Part shown: piece after piece, positions 35,775 through 47,282 of the stretch | Position numbering within the stretch: position 1 is the first letter of the stretch | How the letters are laid out: each line of letters starts with the position of its first letter | Origin: Dryococelus australis | Lineage: Eukaryota; Arthropoda; Insecta; Phasmatodea; Phasmatidae | Reading direction: 5' to 3' | Length of the DNA: 64,000 nucleotides | Assembly (NCBI GenBank): GCA_029891345.1 | Contig: CM056997.1 | Coordinates: 217,266,712 to 217,330,711 of the forward strand | Notes under the pieces: model-generated | Database searches by the model: none | Told to the model about the DNA's origin: nothing | What the model saw: only the letters and a program-made list of their open reading frames with translations | Program-made: the position numbers and the translations under genes

Positions 35775-36574
35775 CAGCATTACTTTTCAAAGTGCCCCCC
35801 CCCCCCCCCCCCGCCAAGGGAGGTGTGAGGACATGCTAAGGGGGGGCGCGGGTACCGAGCTGTTCACCTGTACAGTTAGTAAATAGAATTCAGTTTATTT
35901 TTATCGGACTGTAAAAAGGTTTTTGAGGATACTGTCACTAAAGCAAACATCTCAAATAATTTGCAGCACTTGGGTGACCAGTGCAGGCGTTACTTTCCTA
36001 ACCCGTGCGATATTCAGATTTATAGATTAGCGACGGTTAGTCTCCATCTTGACATAGGCTCGCTGCCAGAAATATTCCAAGAGCAGGCGTCGGCAATAAA
36101 TAAATTATTCTGCTGCGAAATACGATTTTGAGAAGATTGATAAAACATTGTTTTGTGTCAAGTACGTCATAGTTTATCCCGACATAGCAGAACAAGCGCT
36201 GTGATTGCATTTACCTTTTTCAACCACCTATTTGTGTGAAAGGTTATTTTCAGCAGTAGTAGCAATAAAAACGAAGTGTAGAAGCTAACTCGATATTGCC
36301 AGTGATTTACGTTGTGCAATTTCCTCTATTCAACCAAGAATTATGAATTTTTTTTTAAAATATGCAAGCTCATCCGTCACATTTATTGATTTGTTCAACA
36401 TAATTTGTGTCCAGTCAGCATTAAAATTTTACGATTAAATAAAACGTTTGAGAGTTATAATTCGTTTTTGTTTTACCCTTATAATAATGAAGTTATGACA
36501 CGGGGTGGGGGGGGGGGTTAGTTATTTTTTTTTGCAGAAGGAAGGCGTTATTAACTAAAGTTTGGGAACCCCTG
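35775..36574 (+). mobile_element. hAT deletion derivative
   Basis: The right end CTAAAGTTTGGGAACCCCTG is the reverse complement of a hAT-type terminal repeat (CAGGGGTTCCCAAACTTTAG). The left end CAGCATTACTTTTCAAAGTG is a plausible diverged partner. Inside is the C-terminal part of a hAT transposase. A C18 run lies near the left end and a G-run near the right. No matching 8-bp duplication was found. Confidence 0.65.
35947..36440 (+). pseudogene. hAT transposase C-terminal (dimerisation) domain
   Basis: Translation gives NLQHLGDQCRRYFPNP, a frameshift near 36115, KYDFEKIDKTLF, then LPFSTTYLCERLFSAVVAIK and LDIASDLRCAISSIQPRI. The F-(S/A)-T-(T/S)-Y-L-C-E..FS....IK.K block and the L....DLR.A.S.I.P motif are diagnostic of the hAT dimerisation region in ZBED5/SCAN-type transposases. 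Two stops and a frameshift break the frame. The N-terminal BED finger and first catalytic residues are missing, deleted in this derivative. Conservation of the C-terminal block is high enough for a confident family call. Confidence 0.85.
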
Positions 36575-36597
36575 GCCTGGAGTGATCTAGCGAAACT

Positions 36598-36692
36598 ACG
36601 GAAAACTGAAGTCAATGGCCGGACGGGGAATCGAACACGTGTTTTCCTGAATGCGAGTTGTTATGAAGTGGTTAGGCCATAGCTGAACGGCA
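36598..36692 (-). repeat. tRNA-derived SINE family E
   Basis: Reverse-complemented: GCCGTTCAGCTATGGCCTAA (A-box-like), then GTGTTCGATTCCCCGTCCGG (strong B box), then GCCATTGACTTCAGTTTTCC. It lies directly right of the hAT element. The B box and CCGG closing are convincing, the A box less so. Confidence 0.55.
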
Positions 36693-36831
36693 TACCTGAT
36701 CACATCTTTGAACACTAAACCAGGGCACGAGCGTGATTACAATAACACCTTGCGAAACACAGTTCCAGAAACGCCCTCCAACGGCCAGTAAACGGGGCCG
36801 AAAATATTCAACAGCGTGCCGGATATAGGCC

Positions 36832-37018
36832 AATTATGTATATTCCTATATAATATATATATTACTAGCTACATAATTATATATATATTCCAATCAAATA
36901 TATATAATTCTATACATAATTATGTATACTCCTATCTTATATATTATTCTATACTTAATTATTTAAATTCCTACACTATATATACATTATTCTAAACATA
37001 ATTATGTATATTCCTACC
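36832..37018. repeat. AT-rich minisatellite, about 42 bp x 4.4
   Basis: Units run from TTATGTATATTCCTA to (T/C)ATACATAA-like ends, with ATATAT-rich middles. Unit length varies between about 39 and 43 bp. Confidence 0.85.
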
Positions 37019-38005
37019 TGCATTAGTTCTTCTGAGACTAACGAGTATTTGGGTTTTCTCAGAGTGACCCATTACGTGACGATGAATTGCGATTACGTAA
37101 GACTGCCTTTTGATCTCGACGACCACGGAGCCGCGACCTGCCTCATCGAAAACTGGTTGTCACCAATGCCGATTCTGTGATCAGGTTTTCACCTATGTTC
37201 AAAAAGCTCGTCGGTGTGAGAGCTCTTATCACGCGACGACCAATTGGGAAGCATGGTGGTGGCCTGTTCTGCTGCTGCATTATTCAGTGCATAGTCCATG
37301 TTGTGCATCGACTAACTGCGAAGGGTGGTGGGTTACTGCTCTAGTTCTATGCACGTTTATTGCAGGGTGCAAATACAGTTCACACAAGAAGCGATGAAAT
37401 ATACCTAGCGACCTCATATATACATTTCTAAGGCGAAATAATAAAATCAAATATTTACCTTTTGGCTTTTGGAGGTAGGAGTATATCATTTTATTTTAAA
37501 ATAAGGGGAATATATTTTAATTTGCGGCCTACACAAAGATACAAAAATACGCACACAAAGAGTAAGGAATATTCCAATTTTCCAACTGACTTCAGCCAAC
37601 TGACTCCAAAAAGACCCCAAAATTACTCCACCGCCATCACCAAATGACTCTAAATTAACTCCTAAATGACTCCACTTCAACCACCAAATTACTCCAAAAT
37701 GACTCCACCACCATCACCACCACCACACCACCGCCAAACGACTCCAAATTGACTCCTAATGACTCAACCACCATTACCAACACCACTGCCAAATGATTTC
37801 AAATTGACAACAAATGACTATAAATGACTCCAAATTGACTCCACCACTACCAATAACCACCACCAACAACCACCACCACCAATAACAACTACCATCACAT
37901 TACGCGAATGGCCAGCTGAATTCATGTGGCGACTCGATGATCTATTAATAGTGTAGTACAATTGGTTTAGTGTCAATACGAAGCCTTACATAATCGTATA
38001 TTATA
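37019..38005. other. Unassigned with ACTCCA-rich simple repeat
   Basis: The region 37580-37890 is an irregular repeat of words like AAATGACTCCA and CCACCACCA. The frame at 37110-37397 contains a CxxC...H pattern that I do not accept as a zinc finger. Confidence 0.6.
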
Positions 38006-38432
38006 TGCAGAGGGAGGTAAGTTGAGACGATTAGTTTGCAACGCCCTTTCCCCCAACGACGTGGCAAGGGGGATAAAACTCCGCAGATCAATAAAACTCC
38101 CAAGAGAGTAAAACCTCTCGTAAGACAGAGTAAAGCTGAAAAACTTAAATAAACCTGATGTTTAAAACTTGGTAAATTATTATAACCAGTAAAATTCACG
38201 AGTGGTTACAAGAAAATTAATTTTGTTTATTTTCTTACCACTTTAGTTTTTTTCTCCAATTATTGCAATTTACACAACTTGCCATATTTAATTGGAAATA
38301 CAATTATTCATGAATACAGCAATGCTGATTTAGAACAATATATTAAAATCATGAATTGTTTAGCAGAAGGCACCAATCGTGTAGAAGATTCAATACTGTA
38401 TGCTGGATTTTACTTTTTCTCATATATATATA

Positions 38433-38463
<31 letters not shown>

Positions 38464-39892
38464 GGTCTATAAGACTCCATGCTAATTAATTTGGAGGAAA
38501 ATATTTCTAGGAAATATATAAGCAAACCGCCCTTCAAGGCGATTCTCTAACCTAAAGCTGATCACACTATACGCACTATATTTGCAAAATTGCATATTTT
38601 ATGAGAAAGTTTTGTTTATACTGCTTTCCTAGCATAAAGTTCCTCCAGAAATATGAACAGGCAGAAAGCTAATACTCTACTATCCATAAATTCAAATATA
38701 TAATATAGATAATTTTCTCTATCCAAAATGATCAGAGATTTCACACCAAAATTATCTATTTTTTTAATCTTATAGGCCACCAAAGTAACCAATGGCCCAA
38801 AATTTACAAAAGTTAATATATTTGATTCTTAATATAGCACCATTTTAAGTAGAGAAGTTTCTGTTTTTACTCATCTTTCCGAAATCTTTCAAGTAGTAAA
38901 TTATGGCTTTACATGCTCTTTACGAGGGCGATGAACATAATGCCTTTTAATTTATCCTTGCCAAATCCAGCAAAACACATCAGTTTCAATTCAAATTTTA
39001 GTTGGATAAAAATTCTAAAATGTAACCTGCCATGTAGAACTTATGGGAAAACTTCACAAAAAATGTCCATATTAAAACAGGGAAAATATTCGCGCATGAC
39101 TAGCAAACAGCTAAATTATTGATTTAAAAAATTACTGCCAAGTAAAATACTGCATACTAACATTCTCAAGTTAAGCTGGTTTTAAAGTTTTCTCGTCAAC
39201 ATGGTGCCGGTATCCTACCTGTTTCATGAGACATAAGGGCTATGCAGATAAATTATTTACTGATAATTACTTAACTGGTGGCAAGGTGACTACTTCTAGG
39301 GCAGTGGCCGAATCCAATGCAATGCCAGAGGTGCACCCACCATTTATACAATTCACAAAACTATATCCCCGAGAGGGGTGTGCAGATACCACAACCAATA
39401 GAAATACAGGTGTCCATTCAGGGAAAAGCTCGTTGAAAATAAGCATTACTCCTTATAGGGGTTGATTTATTGCTATTCAATCAAGTCTTGTAAGACCGCA
39501 ATATGTCCAAATATGGGTGGTACACGTGCTCACACATCACAAAACTCCCGGCGTTCAAGCAGGCTTGAGGAAGTAATGTCACAAGCATGCAAAACCACAT
39601 GCGCCCAGCTGATTGGCCAGCTTAATGTGCTGACAGCAGCAGTAGTTCATCGGAGCGCCATTAGTATGCTCTCCAACGTCCAAGTTGCCGGGCGCCCACC
39701 TAACATGCTGAGAAGGGGTTGGTGGGAAGTCGATACTCAAACTGCCGCTAAACTCCCCACCGGTGGTGATGCAGTCGAATGGTGCAGCCCACCCTGGGCT
39801 GCGTCGTAACAAGGTACAAACAGTTGGTATGTGGTAAAAACCACGCCTTCTTCACAACAATCAGGCAGGTAGAAAAATTCGCAATTTTTTCA
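38006..39892 (-). repeat. 3' LTR of the gypsy element
   Basis: About 1.89 kb, matching 47283-49992 along its length. Shared blocks include TGGCAAGG/TAGCAAGG near the start, AAGTAAAATACTGCAT in the middle, and CCACGCCTTCTT then GCAATTTTTTCA at the end. The element runs on the minus strand, so the CA at 39891-39892 is the LTR start (TG). A TA-repeat lies inside at about 38420-38462. An unusual open stretch (39226-39860) is shared with the other LTR. Confidence 0.85.
38420..38462. repeat. (TA)n microsatellite within the LTR
   Basis: A short AT dinucleotide run with one TT interruption. It is absent from the other LTR, so it expanded after insertion. Confidence 0.9.
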
Positions 39893-40489
39893 TAACGAAA
39901 ATTTCTCTTGATGTCCTCGTCACCTCCTGGTTCAGGAACATTCCGGAACAAAACAGAGAAAACTTTCGCAAGCATCAATCCAGTAAAAATATTCAATATA
40001 ATGATCCAGCTTCCTACTCAATGATACACAAAATAATTTTTCCACCACTGCACTAGTGTTCCCTACTCTCATAAGAAAGGTTGAGAATATTAGCATATGT
40101 AAATTCATTTTAGTACTAGTATCACTGATAACCACAAAAATATCATCAATAAACATCTCCAATATCAATAAGGTTCAATAACATTAGTTACATCTTAAAC
40201 TCTTAATGAAGCATGAAAGGCAATAAAATAAAATTGTTATGAACACCTTTAAATCTACTTGGGGATGAAAAACACTAGATGAAATGAGCACAGGAAAATT
40301 TGTCAGAAAACTACCCCTGCCACACAGGGAGAAACCCCAATGGTGTGACCAAAACAATACACTAAAAAGATGATGATGACAACAACATTCACCTTTAACC
40401 TTTATAATCTAAAATTATACCAACCCAAAAGAAATCACATCAGTGGATTCGCCCTCAAACACCCTCATATCACTGTGAGGTCCCTAACT
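39893..40489 (-). other. 3' internal region of the gypsy element, no coding seen
   Basis: Between the integrase C-terminus and the 3' LTR no domain is recognised. The purine-rich AAGAGAAA (minus) lies about 20 bp from the LTR and is only a weak candidate polypurine tract. Confidence 0.4.
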
Positions 40490-40605
40490 TTAATTGTATA
40501 ACATGCATCTTATTACACAACCACGGGCGGCATTCAAGCTCCAAAAGCACTGTCACTGGGGTCAAAAGTCGCTTTATGCGATATGGTCCAGAAAACTTTG
40601 GTTAC
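40490..40605 (-). pseudogene. gypsy integrase C-terminal domain remnant
   Basis: Minus-strand translation reads KFSGPYRIKRLLTPVTVLLE and, after a short spacer, NKMHVIQLK. This is the G-P-(Y/F)-x-(I/V)....(S/T)PV...L.L ... H(V/I)..LK pattern at the end of many Ty3/gypsy integrases. Only about 150 bp separate it from the zinc-binding part, so the DDE catalytic core has been lost. Confidence 0.7.
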
Positions 40606-40729
40606 AATCCTAACAGGAAATCCAAACACAGGAAACAAACGTTGCCCGAAAACTATACAAATTTCAGCAGATTTCGTATTATGCGAAAGGAAAAAACACA
40701 AATTTATTCAAACTAATCAGCGGCAATTA

Positions 40730-40965
40730 ATACAGAGGTAAACCCGTTCCCAAGGAAACTAGGCTACTCCAGCACTATAAGGACTATAATTTTTTACATT
40801 ACGGAGCTTTGCCCTTTGACATTCAAGATACTCTCTAACCAGTAGTTCCACCTCCTTACCGAGACCTGGCCAATATAACATTTCTCGAATATGAGATAGA
40901 GTCTTATCTTGCCCTAAGTGTCCTCCAAAATATCTATCATGATGAAAAATTTGTCCACGTAACAA
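40730..40965 (-). pseudogene. gypsy integrase zinc-binding (HHCC) domain
   Basis: The frame contains FHHDRYFGGHLGQDKTLSHI, REMLYWPGLGKEVELLV and REYLECQRAK. This is the H-x(n)-H ... C-x2-C zinc finger that opens Ty3/gypsy integrases (GH.G..KT...(I/V)...YWPG). The first Cys of the CxxC pair reads Tyr, so the finger would be defective. After a stop, PWERV matches the usual linker to the integrase core. Confidence 0.85.
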
Positions 40966-41133
40966 CTGAGGAACAAAAATTAAAATTTAGAAATTTTAGG
41001 ATCCACAAATTTTAACAACCCCTTTATGATCTCATAAGAACCTTCTTGTCCTGCATTAATACCAACTTTATCTTCAAACGTTCAGGGTCCACTCCCTGGT
41101 GGGGTTGCAATTTTAAATATGCTGGAAAAAGTT

Positions 41134-41615
41134 CTAAAGAACACCATCCTGTTCTTTACCGCCTACAGGTGATATTAATTTAGAATTTCTGAGTTCCACT
41201 TCATCAGTTTGTACTCTCTGCTCTACCGGTTCACTAGCAGTTGTTTGCACTTTTGCAGAACATAACCTGGATGTAACAACATTCTCCTGAATGATTTTTA
41301 CATATGGTGGGGTAGTATACCTGGAATTCCTCGCAATCACACATATGGGATAGCGCATCAGCAACCCCATTATCTTTTCCCTTTATATGTTTGGTGGAAA
41401 ACTTGAAACACTTAAGCCGAACAAGCAATCTAGCAAGTCTCCCTCTTTGGTTTATTGGTGGTCAAAATCCAACTTAAGGCCTAATTGTCAGTATTGTAAT
41501 ACTCTCCTTCCTCCTGAATACTAATTAACTTCAATCTCTACAATTCCTTCTTAACTCTGCCTTCCAATACTCAACTAAACTCCACATCAATCTCTGCCTT
41601 ACTGTAAAGTTGGTA
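41134..41615 (-). pseudogene. gypsy RNase H, C-terminal half
   Basis: Translation contains YNTDN followed by a stop and ALSWIL (the TDH.aL.wL block). Next come RLKCFKFSTKHIKGKDNGVA and DALSHM (the I.H.KGk.N.vADaLSR block). Several stops and a frameshift are present. The upstream half of RNase H is on the other side of the 41616-45205 interruption. Confidence 0.85.
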
Positions 41616-44600
41616 AGGGGTGTACAGGGGGGTACTCATGATGGTGGCTAAATGAGAAGTAACCTTTATGATAATATATATCTTTACTATAAAAACTCTA
41701 AGTAACAGAACACAATACATTTACGTTACTGGACAACAATATAATTACTATTATGTCTACAGATAAATAAGGAAACTCTAACGTTAATTAATTTTAATGA
41801 ACCGGAGTTATAAAAGCCTTACAATATATTCGCAGCTAGTTCCCAATCTTGCCGCAATTACTTTACAAAGGGGAAGGGGACGATGGCTCGTAGCAGGAAT
41901 GGCTCCCTACTACAAACGCGATTATGCTCACCCGAAATATCAGAAGTTTTGGTAGGCCTCAGTGCTCACTGGGCCTAAGGTCATCTGCTTCGCGTCTTCA
42001 GCCTTCAATCTCACTCACAAGTGTATAGCTTCAAGTCAGGTGCCTTCATGGGGGGGGGGGAAGGGCAGCACCATGCAGGGATACTTTTATAGCTGGGCCA
42101 AGTAGGGCAAGTTTGAGATACCACTGCACTCCGCCACTAGCTATGTTCCGCATCACCTAAAGTGGTGTAGTGATGTCAGGTTATCGCTCTACTACCCCTT
42201 CCCCCCCGAAGAAGAAGTCGTTCCTGCTGTTGAAGGGACCAAGTGTGCAGAATATGACAGAGGGTGTGAGTGAGAGAGGCACAACCATCTGGTGGGTACA
42301 TCAGCATAGGGAAGGCTTAGGAGCTCACTGTAGTGACGAATGTCGCACGGGGGGCACACTCGGAGGACTGAAGTGCGGCGTCGAGGGAGCAATTACAAGT
42401 AGGAGCCACCGTCAAAAAACAAAAGTAAAATTTTTTTGTAACAACGAAGGTGAAGTGAAACAGTACAGAGTAGTTAAATTAGTACGTTATTATATGGGGC
42501 AAAGGCAAGGCAGAGGAGACGTAAATCATATTACAGTTATACAATAAAATTGGCTAGCCATGTTAAAAATCATAATTACTGAACATGTTGTAAGTGACAC
42601 GTAAAGGGAGGGCGGGGAGTGAAGTGTCCACAGCCATATATAATAAGCATGTGAAAATAATGTTCCCCCAGTGACTAGGCGGTGGGCTCGGGTAAGCGGA
42701 AGATTGGAATAGGCGTGCCTTTAGTGAACACTTGACAACATGCCAGAAAAACTAGGTATAAAGAAAAGTGAAAAGGCATGGCCGGCTGGCTGAAGTTAAG
42801 GTATAAGACACAAAGCTAAGTGCCATGATTGCCTGTAGTAGGGCATTAATACAACAATGGTTTGAAAAATACAACAAAAACAAAGGTGGGCAGTAAAGTG
42901 AATAGCGCGTGTGGTGCATAAAATAAAACTGACATCACATAGTGGTAACGCATGGTGCACAAAGGAAAACTTACACTACAAAGTTGGCAGCACACAGCGT
43001 GTGCTCAACTGTCGAGAAATAAATGTGATATTGGCTACTATAAGCATGCATGAGTGCAGCGATTATTTGCATTTGTTAATACTTCCATGACTAATGGGTA
43101 TACGACTTCTACCAATGACAGATAAGTAAAACATACACTTTAGGATGAGGTAGACAGATAAAAGTACATGGATAAATTATAGACACTTTTCAAGTTTTTG
43201 TAAGTTGCGTGTATGCATGCAAGATAGAACTCGGGTTGGTTAACTTACATATCACTTATAAGCTAAGAAACGTGTTCAATTAGAATAGAAGTAATTAAAA
43301 CACATAACAAAAGAAAAATTATAGACACATCTGCCGTTGGCAAAAGTTCATAGTGTGATGGTGGTAGCCCTGCATGAAAAGTTCTGTTTCTCACTGTAGC
43401 ACTTTGTATGTTCGTAAAGAGAGTATTCACTTAGTAAGGAAAGTTTGTCCACACATACAGAAATGATAGTACAAGCACTGTTTGAAAGTTAGTATAGCGC
43501 ACTGGTTTTTCCTGGAAGCCTGTAGGTATGAGTAATTTGCTATTAATGTCTTCCACATTATTGCATAGTGTGGGAACTGAATTGGGCTTGCCACTTTTGA
43601 ATGTTTCATTCACATTTCCTATAGCAATATAATATATTGCCCATAGGCGATATGAACAAGAAATAAATGAAAAATATATTAAAGAATTAAAAGACAAGTT
43701 ACATAGAAATGAATAATATAACCTAACTTACAGCTATTCACAATCTGCTTACATGTTAGTGGCATTTTGGTATAAAAATATTTTATTGATCATTGTCCAT
43801 ACAAACAACACACATATCTGCAGATATGGGGAAGGGTAATAAAGGTGGATTACTCTGGTAAGGTAACTTACAGCCTTTAGAACTCTGGTCACTTTAGTGA
43901 CCGAATAATAAGGTAATTTAAGTAAGTAAAAAAAAACACTGCTCACAAGGCAGGGCACAAATGGCAAATTAATATACAACACCACGACTTGAAAAGAATT
44001 AGAGCAATTAAACAGACAAATGTAACATTCTAATGGGAGGGGTAAAGATTATAACATAACCTAGATGAAGGATGAACACCAAGTAAGCAATAGCACAAAA
44101 CAACATACAGTACTAAGAAGTACTGTATCTAACGAGCATAACATTATGATGTTGTTTCTCTGGGTTTACTTTTGTATGAAACATCTACACTTTAAGATAA
44201 AAGGCTAACCTGCACTTCTAATTACTACAAATAGCATTGGCAATACTTATACTAACCTCGTAAGGATTATAATAAAAAGTAAATAATGTATGCCAGAGCA
44301 ATGCATACTGTTTTGTTTCCTAGTTAGTGTCTGGCTTATTCACTTTTTTTCTTTTGTTTTGTTTCAAATTGCTTTCCTATTACCTCTTATTGTCTAGTAA
44401 TGCCATGAGGCAGGTACAATAAGGAAATCGCTATTATACACTGATTCCGAACCTTAAGTGATAATGAATGCCAAGAACATGGTACTGTCCTGTGGGAGGG
44501 AGTAAAATAATTAACCTAACTGACAAGTACTAATCCTTTCATGAAAAGAACTGCATAACTGCCACTGCTGGCAGAGCAGGATAAAAGTGCATAACCTAAA

Positions 44601-45205
44601 AGCAAATTATATGCATAAGTTCTGAAGCCTTAACAAGTACTTTGGAAAACATACATGCCAGGATGCATGCTATTTCAATGCTCACTGATATATAGGCTTC
44701 ACAATTAGAGACCCTTGGTCACTGATAATAATTGATATGAGCTCCGTTGAATGGCCATACTTCACTTATTTTCCTAACTGAGTAAAAAAATTCGTAGCCC
44801 AATCTCATTTCGAACAATAAAACACATTACACATACTTGCGTCCATGAAAAATGTAAAGGCAGGTTGAACTGCAAATACTCATATATGTAGTCACCTTAA
44901 TGCCTCTGTTGCAATTATGCATGTCATTGAGGTTTATTATTTGCCAAAAATGTAGGCTTGAGCTTAATCACTGCAGTACACGCACACAAGGCTGAATGGG
45001 AAGGTACATTAAAAAACGACAAGATATAAGCGAATGACATTATGGGGGCACAAACATATACGAAAGGGACGTATGTGATATGACACAAAAATATAGACAA
45101 TAATTACAGACCTGTAGGTCGAAGGAATAATTGCATGAAAATAGAGCTAGGAACAATCTTTTATAAGACAGTTTAGACAGCATACAAAAATTTTATTGAA
45201 AAGTA
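41616..45205. other. About 3.6 kb insertion in the gypsy pol
   Basis: This DNA splits RNase H: the upstream half ends near IIGKL (45215) and the downstream half resumes near 41615. No transposase, RT or terminal repeats were recognised. A GC-rich patch with G-runs at about 41860-42420 includes open frames on both strands (42170-42547). The remainder is AT-rich. It may be a non-coding element or a composite of several insertions. Confidence 0.5.
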
Positions 45206-45210
45206 GTTAA

Positions 45211-45880
45211 TCATAATTTGCCTATGATAACAGAAGTGGAGAATGTGAGAATGATGCCGTAGCCCTTGTTAAACTTTTGTAGTAATGGTGCCCAAAGAAT
45301 GGCTGGTTTCATCTCTAAAAAGGAATGTTGGTGATCTTTATCCCATTTAAGAGGGGCATTGTGTTTGGGTAACTCAATCAACGGTTGTGGGAAGTGATGC
45401 ATATTTTAGAATATACCACTGTAGGTAGGAAAATCGTAACGAAAAAGGTTGCGAGGTTGTTTTAGATTAGTAATGGGGGCCATATTCTCGATGGCGGTGA
45501 CTTTGTCGGGGTCTGTTGACATGCCATAGGGAGTGATAATGTGGCCTAGAACCTTAATAGTTTGTTGGGCGGAGGAACACTTTTGAGATTTGACTTTAAC
45601 GTTGTACTGGCACAATATTAGAAGACCTTATGAATATTGGCGATATGTTCCTTGAAGGTACTACCAAATATAAAAATATTGTCAAAGAAAGCGAACACCG
45701 CAGTCCATCTCAGGGGGCCTAAACATTTGTTAATGGACATTTGGAAGTATTCGGAGATGGTGCTGAGGCCCATTGGCATTATACAATAATCAATTAAACC
45801 GACCCCATCAATGCTAAAAGCCAGTCCTGCAACCAAATGTGGTAACCACATCAGAACATTCCTGTCATAACAGTGAACAC
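45211..45880 (-). pseudogene. gypsy reverse transcriptase (partial) and RNase H start
   Basis: Three adjoining minus-strand frames give LAFSIDGVGLIDYCIMPMGL, then FAFFDNIFIFGSTFKEHIA (where YLDDIlIfS.t..EH is usual), VKSQKCSSAQQTIKVLGHII, TDPDKVTAIENM, and finally PLIELPKHNAPLKWDKDHQ. The RT active-site YxDD motif reads FFDN, losing the second Asp, so it would be inactive. The frames are separated by stops or small frameshifts. Palm subdomain motifs preceding the MP.GL block are poorly preserved. Confidence 0.9.
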
Positions 45881-45972
45881 TAATTTTCCTGATTACTTAC
45901 TGTCCTCAAATCTTGCACCGTCTGTACAGAAATCTTATATGACTCAAAAGATTGAGCTTTATTCCCAAATGG

Positions 45973-46227
45973 CTAAGATTGACAAAAAGGAAAAATAAAC
46001 TGTTTCTTACTCACATACAAAGTGGCCTGAGTCTTTCCCAGAAAAACCATGCAAAAAAGCAAATCATCACAAACTCTGGGCAGGATCCAAAAATTAAATT
46101 TCCAAGTAAATTGATCTATCGTAACATTAAAAATAGCAGTACCCTTAAAGTCGATCATTCCTCCATTCACGAGAGAAAATCCTAACACTCCACTGGACCT
46201 AAACTCTTTTGGCATATGGGAAAGCAA
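45973..46227 (-). pseudogene. gypsy aspartic protease remnant
   Basis: An 84-codon frame contains FKGTAIFNVTIDQFTWKFNF, and near its end DLLFCMVFLGKTQATLYVSK. This resembles the C-terminal half of retroviral-type proteases (.iiLG.DFL....a.ld...) found between gag and RT in Ty3/gypsy elements. The DTGA/S catalytic motif is not clearly visible; LGFSLVNGG precedes. Its position between the zinc knuckles and RT supports the call. Confidence 0.6.
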
Positions 46228-46379
46228 GTAATTTGAATAATCTTGGTTAATTGAAAAAAAGTGGTGTTAAGAGTCCAACAAGGCTGATGCTACTACTTGA
46301 TCTGAAATTACTACAGGAATGTACAGTAACCCATGTTTCCTCTCGTACCCGAACACATTCACTGAAGATTATACAACAC

Positions 46380-47240
46380 AATCTTTTTCTTAAAAGTATT
46401 CATAGGGCATCCATATTTTATGTGTCCCTTTAGTTTACAAAGAAAAGTCATTCCTTCGAACCTATTAGCCTTTAAGGCACCATCCTGAACTTCTGGGATT
46501 TGATAACTAGTCTTAAAACTATTTGGAGTTTGAGAGTGCCAAGACCGATTAGATATTTTACTAGATCAGGACTGTGTAGCAGCAGCAATATTAAAAAGAG
46601 ACTTTCTATGGAAACAATCCTTTGCAAGATGATTCGTTTTCCCACAGATTACACAATACTTAGAAATTTTTAACTTGTCCTTATCAGAGGCTTTTCCTTT
46701 TCACTTATCTCTATAATTTTATTCCCTTGAACAATCCCTCAAGGTTCTCTCTACTTCCACAACTAACTCCAAAAGATTCTTTAATGTATCTCGTTTGGGA
46801 GCAAAGCAAAAATATTTACTGTTGAGAGAATGGAGGTAAAAAAAAAAATTTGATTGTAATAATCCTCAGAACATGGAAAACCAAGAACATTGAAAATATC
46901 AATTATTTTCTGAACAAACTCCTCATAGATGTTTGGCTACCGCAATTTCACTGGCAACTACTTTAATTCAACCATTTACTAAAGTGTCATATTCCCAATA
47001 TTCATCCTGAGCCTGAATAAATATAGCCTGCAACTCATCTGGCACTGTAATAGTCACTACTGCAAAAAAAAGTGAATTTCTCACAAAATTTTACAGAAAG
47101 CACTAAATGTAACTCTATAAAAACTGTACCAATTATTCTTAACTCAACTTTGTCAATATAGACACTAAGCCACAAAATATTATAACCGAGGTTACTCACT
47201 GAATTGATTTCCTTAGTTTTTTCCAGTCTCTCCAAACAAC
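46380..47240 (-). pseudogene. gypsy gag with zinc knuckles
   Basis: A minus-strand frame at about 46600-46690 has YCVICGKTNHLAKDCFHRK, a perfect C-x2-C-x4-H-x4-C nucleocapsid knuckle preceded by a Lys-rich stretch. A second, damaged knuckle (FLCKLKGHIKYGCP, first Cys lost) lies near 46400-46440. Upstream fragments such as RDTLKNLLELVVEVERTL read like a capsid helix. Stops and frameshifts occur throughout. Confidence 0.75.
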
Positions 47241-47261
47241 TCATAAATTTTAATTATAAAG

Positions 47262-47281
47262 AGTGTTCAAACAGCCTGCCA
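47262..47281 (-). promoter_or_regulatory. Candidate primer-binding site
   Basis: On the minus strand TGGCAGGCTGTTTGAAC starts two bases inside the end of the 5' LTR. TGG is expected of a site pairing with a tRNA CCA end. The TTGAAC core resembles a tRNA T-arm. The tRNA is not assigned. Confidence 0.45.
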
Positions 47282-47282
47282 A

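Noticed and set aside
37110..37397. Zinc-finger protein
   Set aside because: A CxxC and a distant His occur in the plus frame, but spacing and hydrophobic positions do not fit a C2H2 finger and no neighbours support it.
42170..42547. 125-codon gene inside the gypsy insertion
   Set aside because: Low-complexity GC-rich sequence with open frames on both strands and no recognised domain.
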